NCBI RefSeq assembly: GCF_932526225.1
Contig: NC_064041.1
Span: 12,515,951-12,575,950, forward strand
DNA: 60,000 nt
Direction: 5' to 3'
Source: Nematostella vectensis
Taxonomy: Eukaryota > Cnidaria > Anthozoa > Actiniaria > Edwardsiidae
The notes below the pieces were generated by a model. The model was not told the DNA's origin. It did no database searches and saw only the letters and a program-made list of their open reading frames with translations. Below, piece by piece: positions 58,101-60,000 of this stretch (positions are counted from its first letter, which is position 1; each line of letters opens with the position of its first letter). The position numbers and the translations under genes were made by a program.

Positions 58101-60000
58101 ACCTGTGGTGAGAAGCACAGGCACTACAGAGCGACCGGGAAACCTGTGGTGAGAAGCACAGGCCTCACAGAGCGACTGGGAAACCTGTGGTGAGAAGCAC
58201 AGGCACTACAGAGCGACCGGGAAACCTGTGGTGAGGGGCACAGGCACTACAGAGCGACTGGGAAACCTGTGGTGAGAAGCACAGGCCTCACAGAGCGACG
58301 CTCTGCCAACTGCGCCACCCACGCAAAACAAAACGCAAAACAAGATAAGCCTTCTTTACTACTTTTTATCATCCTAAAATCACTCACCACTTAGAAGGTG
58401 CCCGATAAGGTCAGCATACGCTCTTCTATTGGTACATATCGTGGAGTTGATGTGAAGAGCTTCTTTTTCCAGTAAACGATGGACATCTGGAGGCATCAGG
58501 TGGGCAGTCCGCTCAAGCTGCTTGTCATAACTTTTGAGTGCTTCACGGATCTGGAAAAACAACACCTTTACCTTCTGTAATTCTACATTAACCAAGGTCG
58601 ATCAACTTCACCTTTCTTATTGTTTATATTTGAAATACAACGGTTTCCAAAAAACCATCCTGATTGAAGTCTAATACTTTGTTAATGATATTTGATTGAA
58701 AGTTTCTCAGCTACTTGAAGGGATAAGCAATAAGCAATTGGATTTTTTGTGTCACTCGGCATTGAGCGGGGGCATAAAATGGTGCCGTGGTTGTCCTTTG
58801 AATCACATATGTATAGGACATTGATAACCTATCAATAACTGCACATTTTAGTTACATGGCTTGTATAAAGTATTATCCATTTTATCTAATATCTTTTATT
58901 TATCTTTATCTACAATTCACCACAAAAAGGGCGTGCTTTCTCTTTCTCTAATTATTACAGAGTTGCTGTGTGAAGCATTTATATTCTTGTCAACAGCTGT
59001 AACCTAAAGCATGCATATCCTAGTAAAAGCAAAAGAAGATTATTTCTTTACCCTTTCTATAACTTATTACTTTGCAGTGCCGTAGCAGGCCTCGAAATAT
59101 AGGAAGGGCACAATCCAGAAGCATTAAGAAAGATATTGGGGGCAAAGCTGCGCCCCTACTGGTCCTTATCCTTATAATGTTTTCTACTCGAACTTACCTT
59201 ATGTATGATAAAATAATAATTAAAATAAATAAAATCGGGGACGTTGTCACCCTCCTTGCAGCAGGAATGCTGAATCATGAAAGCACAGATACAACATGGT
59301 CGAGTCAAAAGCACAGAAGGCGCCTCAGTGCAACTGCCACATGACCCATGTCAGACCATGGCCACAGCTTAAACATTATTGATTTTTGTACGTTGTTGCA
59401 ACCAGTGATAATTAAAGCCCGTGTGTCACCCTGGCCCTATACTATAGTATATAAAATATATAATAAAATGATGGTTGAAGGCTTTCATAGAAAGTGCTCA
59501 ATACTCGAAAGTAGAGCGGTGTATAGTGTTGGTTTGAGAAAAATACAAACTACATAGGTTTCCCTACAGGTCTGTTTCGTTGCCCACTCATCCCCTGATG
59601 AGTGGGCAACCACGAAACAGACCTGTAGGGAAACCTATGTAGTTTGTATTTTTCTCAAACCAACACTATAAAATATATAATATATATATAGTATATAAAA
59701 TAAAATAGTTTATGTATTTTAGAGCAACCTATACTCAATGCTCTTACATTTAAAATTCTAATACGCATTAAAAATAGCCCAACCTGGAACTGAGGAACAC
59801 AAGCTTCTATTAAGCTCACATGCGTTCAACAAGGCCGAGAAATAAAAAGATATTATCCATGTCTTGACCAGGAATCGAACCCGTTTCAGAAGTGGTGAGA
59901 GGCCCCATATGCTGATGCGCTAACACAATGGGCCACCCGTAATCCTGTGATCCATGCTATACTTGTATACTTACAAGAGTAGAGCGATCTACTTCACATT
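23733..60000 (-). CDS. CCDC180: CCDC180-like long coiled-coil protein (DUF4455 + DUF4456), about 37 exons, 5' end outside window
   Basis: Exons from 5' to 3' on the minus strand: >60000-59975, 58550-58388, 57197-57101, 56764-56645, 56020-55941, 55797-55709, 55409-55362, 55101-55027, 54728-54600, 54054-53950, 53566-53511, 52951-52822, 52242-52201, 52088-51935, 48742-48667, 48232-48151, 47115-47022, 46502-46390, 45989-45922, 45677-45635, 45363-45260, 44760-44700, 44541-44426, 42463-42376, 41905-41712, 40437-40370, 40197-40127, 39373-39321, 37686-37594, 37272-37206, 36960-36813, 36249-36089, 31187-31076, 30948-30877, about 29150-29079, 28205-28098, 23861-23733. Phases chain without a break from exon 1 to 36249-36089 and on to 30948; the join around 29.1 kb is unresolved and an exon may be missing between 36089 and 31187. 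The protein is helical and highly charged throughout, about 1175 residues in view. The CCDC180 call rests on remembered motifs (below). The family is associated with cilia and sperm by expression; its biochemical role is unknown. Confidence 0.8.
24087..24183. mobile_element. Small MITE, copy 1 of the CCTAGAAAGCAGGTT family
   Basis: Left arm GGGCCTAGAAAGCAGGTT and right arm AACCTGCTTTCCAGGAGCC are inverted, with a central TATCCAATCAAA. Related copies lie at 28702-28765 (right half only) and 46781-46890. It directly abuts the 32-bp array. Confidence 0.65.
24201..24621 (+). repeat. 32-bp minisatellite in the last CCDC180 intron
   Basis: Thirteen copies of AATTTACTGGACAAGTCAGC plus CAACATCAGAGC, nearly identical; two adjacent copies share ACAACATCATAGC. 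Because 32 is not a multiple of three, the open frame through it (24002-24646) cycles through three reading phases and is accidental. Confidence 0.95.
24622..25530. other. Intronic spacer without recognised features
   Basis: Unique-looking DNA between the 32-bp and 21-bp arrays in the last CCDC180 intron. I see no gene, RNA or clear inverted repeat. Confidence 0.5.
25531..26650 (+). repeat. 21-bp purine-rich minisatellite, about 53 copies
   Basis: Unit GAACAAGGAAAGGAAGCGATT and variants. The length of 21 keeps frame, and several frames on both strands are open for 140-240 codons; one plus-strand frame reads as heptads of the NKERERL type. A stop near 26000 interrupts the longest one. There is no start context or homology, so I treat it as noncoding. 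On the CCDC180 sense (minus) strand it is pyrimidine-rich. Confidence 0.95.
26695..27658 (+). pseudogene. Class A (rhodopsin-like) GPCR pseudogene, single exon
   Basis: From ATG at 26695 the frame reads MEKAIISSNNTTS, then meets TAG at 26734-26736, and continues in frame through TM1 (IVAVILFMSAISAFLNVMII), TM2 (FLGYLSGVCLLQVL), TM3 with a Cys at its start (ECGLTAAFHASFY) and a DRY-type NADRYLV, and TM4. Near 27290 the frame must shift by one base, after which TM6 (VLVLTYGPWLVVIAM) and TM7 (ALMLPVMYCARIGVF) with a basic C-terminal helix follow, stop at 27656-27658. The loop between TM4 and TM5 is very short and lacks Cys, as in melanocortin- or lipid-type receptors. The TAG could instead be a 3' splice site (ACCTCTTAG), but the frame break has no intron to explain it. 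It lies antisense in a CCDC180 intron. A sequencing indel is possible. Confidence 0.75.
27659..28097. other. AT-rich intronic spacer
   Basis: Contains A-runs (27721-27730, 27949-27962) and no recognised gene; it ends at the donor of the CCDC180 exon 28205-28098. Confidence 0.5.
28702..28765. mobile_element. Half copy of the CCTAGAAAGCAGGTT MITE family
   Basis: Centre TTGATTGGATAAAA and right arm TTAACCTGCTTTCTAGGAACC match the copies at 24.1 and 46.8 kb; a left arm is not evident, so this is truncated. Confidence 0.5.
29517..30815. mobile_element. 1.3 kb foldback element with ~540-bp inverted arms
   Basis: The left arm (about 29517-30035) recurs inverted in the right arm (about 30265-30815). 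Shared words include AATTCACCCTTTCGGCGCTG at the outer ends and AAAATGGCACCAC near the middle of each arm. A third is TAGTTCCCGACGGCTA nearer the inner ends. The arms differ by many substitutions and small indels, so the element is old. The centre of about 200 bp is unique. Accidental open frames run in both arms. No transposase is visible; no target duplication was found. Confidence 0.75.
31516..31555 (-). other. Degenerate hammerhead-like motif in a dispersed repeat
   Basis: On the minus strand: GCT, then CCGACGA (core CTGANGA with one change), an extra A, stem II GGGC/GCTC with loop TAAC, GAA, a 4-nt ATGT standing for stem III, a C at the cleavage position, and AGC closing stem I. Immediately past it, toward 31.7 kb, is a coding-looking remnant on the minus strand (REL-type charged residues, stop near 31620) that may be the end of a retroelement ORF. 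Confidence 0.4.
31766..35595 (+). repeat. 59-bp satellite array, about 65 copies, with 18-unit higher-order repeat
   Basis: Unit: TTATACCACCCACCCTAACG, then GTTCGGATTA, then AAAGAGCGGGATTACACGCA and CCAGTAGCG. Copies are almost identical; four main variants (aatag, aaaag, aaaaaagc, agcagg) mark an 18-unit, 1062-bp higher-order period (the aaaaaagc variant occurs near 32200 and 33262). It occupies most of the CCDC180 intron 36088-31188. Each unit contains one CCCTAA telomere-type hexamer. Confidence 0.97.
35596..36088. other. Intronic DNA with GAT-rich simple repeat
   Basis: Positions 35790-36020 are rich in GATGAT/AATGATG words. I looked for a further CCDC180 exon here on the minus strand and found none with good splice sites. 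Confidence 0.5.
36089..37686 (-). CDS. CCDC180: CCDC180 exons 29-32: DUF4456-like domain
   Basis: The best family match in the gene: KKFLVFGENPEEDR, LAKIKNVLREGLEGLLATAE, NFDACAEILVQRLQSYKTQA followed by DEYHNSC, then QLQRFGVLLVRLPVLVMNVV with EEHVTEL. The spacing of the YH-Cys word and the following Leu/Pro-rich helix agrees with what I recall of human CCDC180. Intervening DNA at 37311-37460 holds a SINE tail and a C-rich tract. Confidence 0.8.
37311..37381 (-). mobile_element. SINE tail fragment
   Basis: Matches the tail of the SINE at 57.6 kb: on the plus strand GTGG..GAGTTGAAGGCATAGGAAGG, CGACTCAAGTAGCCGCCATA, CAACTCATGTCTGACAACGG. Similar tails are at 56117-56165, 57617-57684 and 59289-59362. 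Confidence 0.65.
37400..37458 (-). other. C-rich tract (G-rich on the CCDC180 sense strand)
   Basis: Long runs of C separated by single A or AA on the plus strand give G-runs on the minus strand, which is transcribed sense for CCDC180. Well over four runs of at least four G are present, so a G-quadruplex could form in the intronic RNA. A shorter C run is at 37051-37065. Confidence 0.7.
37932..38940 (+). repeat. 27-bp minisatellite in two blocks (37932-38270 and 38417-38940)
   Basis: Unit ATACGGCTCATGGATGATAC then GTACATA, about 32 copies over both blocks. A unit of 27 keeps frame, so both strands show long accidental open frames (nine-residue repeats). The blocks are separated by about 145 bp that include a 56-bp piece identical to the end of the adjoining inverted-repeat element. 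It lies in a CCDC180 intron. Confidence 0.95.
38943..39166. mobile_element. MITE with ~100-bp inverted arms
   Basis: Ends GAGAGCTTAAGCAAGTCAAC and GTTGACTTGCTTAAGCTCTC, with AACGGCATCAAAAACGGCGC continuing the left arm and GTCACGGACGTCAACGCCGT forming the inner right arm. TA flanks both ends, which suggests a TA target site. The first 56 bases (38941-38996) recur identically at 38351-38406. Confidence 0.75.
39321..48742 (-). CDS. CCDC180: CCDC180 exons 15-28: central coiled coil and basic linker
   Basis: Fourteen exons of 43-194 bp encode heptad-rich segments, for example EFLEHLEKWEEQAMERANSV (48.2 kb) and EKHCKGVTTTLNEFKARF (46.4 kb), then RMAGKIDSAEGSFMAELEG (44.5 kb). The largest (41905-41712) carries SLIPILQSFHERSLFLNALL and ends in a Lys/Asp-rich tail; the next three are Lys/Ser-rich and probably disordered. 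Exon 45363-45260 (MDVIRFSIRKFRHDLDEIL) sits between tandem partial copies of itself on both sides. The donor of 47115-47022 is GTCAGT and of 44541-44426 GTTAGT, weaker than the rest. Confidence 0.78.
40950..41660 (-). repeat. Pyrimidine-rich (sense strand) minisatellite with repeated acceptor-like motif
   Basis: About eleven diverged units of 58-66 bp, almost pure purine on the plus strand (for example GACAAGAGAAGGGAAGGAAA). On the minus strand each unit has a long pyrimidine stretch and TTTTTCTCAG followed by TATCATTTTC, which is a textbook 3' splice site shape. It starts about 50 bp after the donor of exon 41905-41712. Confidence 0.85.
42532..42813. mobile_element. MITE with CAGGGGCGGAT-type ends
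   Basis: Left end CAGGGGCGGATACAGGGGGG and right end CCTGGATCCGCCCATG are inverted; inner words ATTCACCCCCC and ATCCACCCCCC continue them. A 5-bp TATTC flanks both sides (42527-42531 and 42814-42818). The interior is noncoding. Confidence 0.7.
43072..43732. mobile_element. Hairpin element (~130 bp) split by a nested insertion
   Basis: The two arms, left 43072-43137 and right from 43138-43155 plus 43682-43732, form one long hairpin: CACCAAAAACTGGAATT pairs with AATTCCAGTATTTGGTG and CCAAATTTTCGTCTTTAATA with TATTAAAGACGAAAATTTGG. The turn is TTCAGG/CCCTGAA. A second element sits between the two parts of the right arm. Confidence 0.8.
43156..43681. mobile_element. Nested element of 526 bp with TATTAA target duplication
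   Basis: Starts CAGGGTTTCTGGAATTACGC and ends CCAGAAGCCCTG, an inverted pair. TATTAA occurs immediately outside both ends (43150-43155, 43682-43687). The interior repeats CCGCGTAATTTNGC-type words in both orientations. No coding capacity. Confidence 0.8.
43800..44340 (+). repeat. Old, diverged ~60-bp tandem repeat
   Basis: About eight degenerate units with the words TTGTTTTCTCGTAATTCCAA, TGATGACGCGCG, TTCGTTTAATTTGTGCGCA in the same order. Divergence is much higher than in the other arrays of the window. It is intronic, between exons 44541-44426 and 42463-42376. Confidence 0.6.
44820..45310 (-). repeat. 63-bp minisatellite made from the end of CCDC180 exon 45363-45260
   Basis: The unit, read on the minus strand, is CGCAACTCTAACGCACGATT, CCGCAAGACATTCAA then GTAAGTATT and about 20 intronic bases. 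The first 35 bases are the coding 3' end of the exon (RNSNARFRKTF) and GTAAGT is its donor. About seven extra partial copies lie downstream of the true exon; at least four keep an intact GTAAGT (near 44928, 44994, 45086, 45149). Confidence 0.85.
46010..46190 (+). repeat. Degenerate TTAGGG/GGGTT-rich tract
   Basis: Repeated words GGGTTAGG, TTAGGGTTGG, TTGGGTTAAG, TAGGGTTAGG over about 180 bp in the intron between exons 46502-46390 and 45989-45922. It resembles an interstitial telomere-type sequence that has decayed. Confidence 0.6.
46781..46890. mobile_element. Full-length copy of the CCTAGAAAGCAGGTT MITE family, 110 bp
   Basis: GGTTCCTAGAAAGCAGGTTA at the left and AACTTCCTTTCTAGGAACC at the right are inverted; the centre has TTGATTGGATCAAAAGG. 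It lies in a CCDC180 intron. Confidence 0.7.
48328..48382 (+). other. Hammerhead-like hairpin motif
   Basis: TCAACTGCA (48328-48336) pairs with TGCAGTTGA (48374-48382) as stem I. Between them are a degraded core (CAGGGAGGA for CTGANGA), an extra A, a perfect stem II GGCTG/CAGCC with loop TAAA, GAA, a 4-nt self-complementary ATAT in place of stem III, and A at the cleavage position. See findings. Confidence 0.45.
49088..49153 (-). pseudogene. Duplicated fragment of CCDC180 exon 52088-51935 at the far side of the array
   Basis: On the minus strand CCAGGGAGCATAAAAAGCAT and GGACTTTCTGACGGGAG align with the exon words CCAGAAAGTATAAGAAGCAT and GACGTTTCTGACGGAG. It ends in a good donor GTGAGC near 49087, so it could be a functional alternative exon end rather than debris. 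Confidence 0.65.
49160..51905 (-). repeat. 90-bp minisatellite derived from the end of CCDC180 exon 52088-51935
   Basis: About 30 units. On the minus strand the unit contains GAAAGCATTAGAAGC...CTCAG then GTGGGTGGAGTGGGG, against the exon end GAAAGTATAAGAAGC...TTCAG and its donor GTGGGTTTAGTGGG. Thus each unit has an exon-like part (LESIRSV-type peptide), a donor and intron start. On the plus strand a long 30-residue-repeat frame is open by accident. A higher-order duplication of 1090 bp is present (50204-50476 equals 51294-51566). Confidence 0.92.
51935..60000 (-). CDS. CCDC180: CCDC180 exons 1-14: N-terminal DUF4455-like helical region
   Basis: These exons give long amphipathic helices with the family-like words NRRAYADLIGHLL (58.4 kb), LWQSRVEDWRQLKCQAAI (57.1 kb), PPIKDPPGVRRKIEEF (56.7 kb), LWDLHEIGLARKERALQ (54.6 kb) and YPEMVQEELHYYDNEVCKYF (52.9 kb). 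Donors and acceptors are strong (GTGAGT, GTAAGT; pyrimidine-rich CAG). The last exon, 52088-51935, ends in GTGGGT, which is also the donor motif in each unit of the 90-bp array that follows it in the intron. The first 26 bp visible at the right edge read CEVDRSTL in the frame that joins exon 2. Confidence 0.8.
52690..52795 (+). repeat. Short ~42-bp direct repeat, about three copies
   Basis: TATGACTTATCATTGTACAT followed by GACAC(A/C)(T/C)TGGTGAC recurs; the last copy has an expanded TTGTTG. Intronic. A separate 15-bp repeat (AAGCGGCCATTTTGT, three copies) is at 52966-53010. Confidence 0.7.
53680..53890 (+). repeat. GAT/AATGAT-rich simple repeat
   Basis: Imperfect ATGATG/AATGAT microsatellite in the intron between exons 54054-53950 and 53566-53511. 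Confidence 0.75.
57600..58325 (-). mobile_element. tRNA-derived SINE with an internal 41-bp array
   Basis: On the minus strand the head GGGTGGCGCAGTTGGCAGAG holds an A box (58306-58317 on the plus strand) and GGGTTCGATTCCCGG holds a B box (57798-57808), both good pol III promoter matches. The tail runs to about 57600 and shares sequence with fragments at 37.3, 56.1 and 59.3 kb. Normally A and B boxes are some 30-60 bp apart; here they are about 500 bp apart because of the array between them. It lies in the intron between CCDC180 exons 2 and 3. Confidence 0.8.
57815..58298 (-). repeat. 41-bp minisatellite between SINE A and B boxes
   Basis: About 12 copies of GACCGGGAAACCTGTGGTGA then GAAGCACAGGCACTACAGAGC (plus strand). 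Copies are nearly identical except a few with GCCTCAC for GCACTAC and one GAGGGGC. The unit is built from the SINE's own sequence between the boxes. Confidence 0.93.
59289..59362 (-). mobile_element. SINE tail fragment
   Basis: CATGGTCGAGTCAAAAGCAC, GAAGGCGCCTCAG and CATGTCAGACCATGG match the tail of the SINE at 57.6 kb. Confidence 0.6.
59522..59670. repeat. Near-perfect hairpin (arms ~70 bp) carrying a hammerhead-ribozyme-like core
   Basis: The left arm GGTTTGAGAAAAATACAAAC... is repeated inverted as ...GTTTGTATTTTTCTCAAACC, and pairing continues through TACATAGGTTTCCCTACAGG / CCTGTAGGGAAACCTATGTA. The right arm (plus strand) has the full canonical core at 59591-59631; the left arm lacks three bases there. 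Details in findings. Confidence 0.85.
59868..59940 (-). mobile_element. SINE head (tRNA-like) fragment
   Basis: On the minus strand GGGTGGCCCATTGTGTTAGC (A-box region) is followed about 45 bp later by CGGGTTCGATTCCTGG (B box). It is a second, unexpanded copy of a tRNA-like head, with normal A-B spacing, useful for comparison with the copy at 57.6-58.3 kb. Confidence 0.7.

Overview
The window is eukaryotic nuclear DNA from a metazoan. It has split genes with GT-AG introns, AT-rich introns and intergenic DNA, many short inverted-repeat transposons and an unusually large tandem-repeat load. Gene content and the dispersed-repeat style suggest a cnidarian, probably a sea anemone such as Nematostella or a relative. 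That placement is inference from general knowledge, not from a marker I can prove.

Two multi-exon genes face each other tail to tail. On the + strand, 9753-20295 is a complete 13-coding-exon roquin gene (RC3H1/RC3H2 family): RING finger, ROQ/HEPN region, CCCH zinc finger, low-complexity Pro/Ser region and C-terminal coiled coil, about 1054 residues. On the - strand, from beyond the right edge (60000) down to 23733, lie about 37 small exons of a long coiled-coil protein that I read as CCDC180 (DUF4455 followed by DUF4456). Codon phases agree at every junction I could check except around one C-terminal exon. The two genes end about 1-1.5 kb apart. Positions 1-9685 hold no gene I can support.

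Inside the CCDC180 introns are a broken class A GPCR on the opposite strand (26695-27658), a 1.3 kb foldback element (29517-30815), a 3.8 kb 59-bp satellite with an 18-unit higher-order repeat (31766-35595), and arrays with 21, 27, 32, 41, 63 and 90 bp units. A 41-bp array sits between the A and B boxes of a tRNA-derived SINE. Roquin introns hold a 57-bp and a 37-bp array and at least two MITEs.

Two themes stand out. First, three minisatellites (14970-15616, 44820-45310, 49160-51905) were born at exon edges: their units contain a copy of the neighbouring exon end plus its splice site, so each array is a tandem set of decoy or alternative splice sites. Second, several dispersed hairpin repeats (59591-59631, 48328-48382, 43072-43732, 31516-31555) can be drawn as hammerhead-ribozyme-like folds, the one near 59.6 kb with a full canonical core. 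All assignments rest on reading the sequence; no alignment, folding or database search was run.
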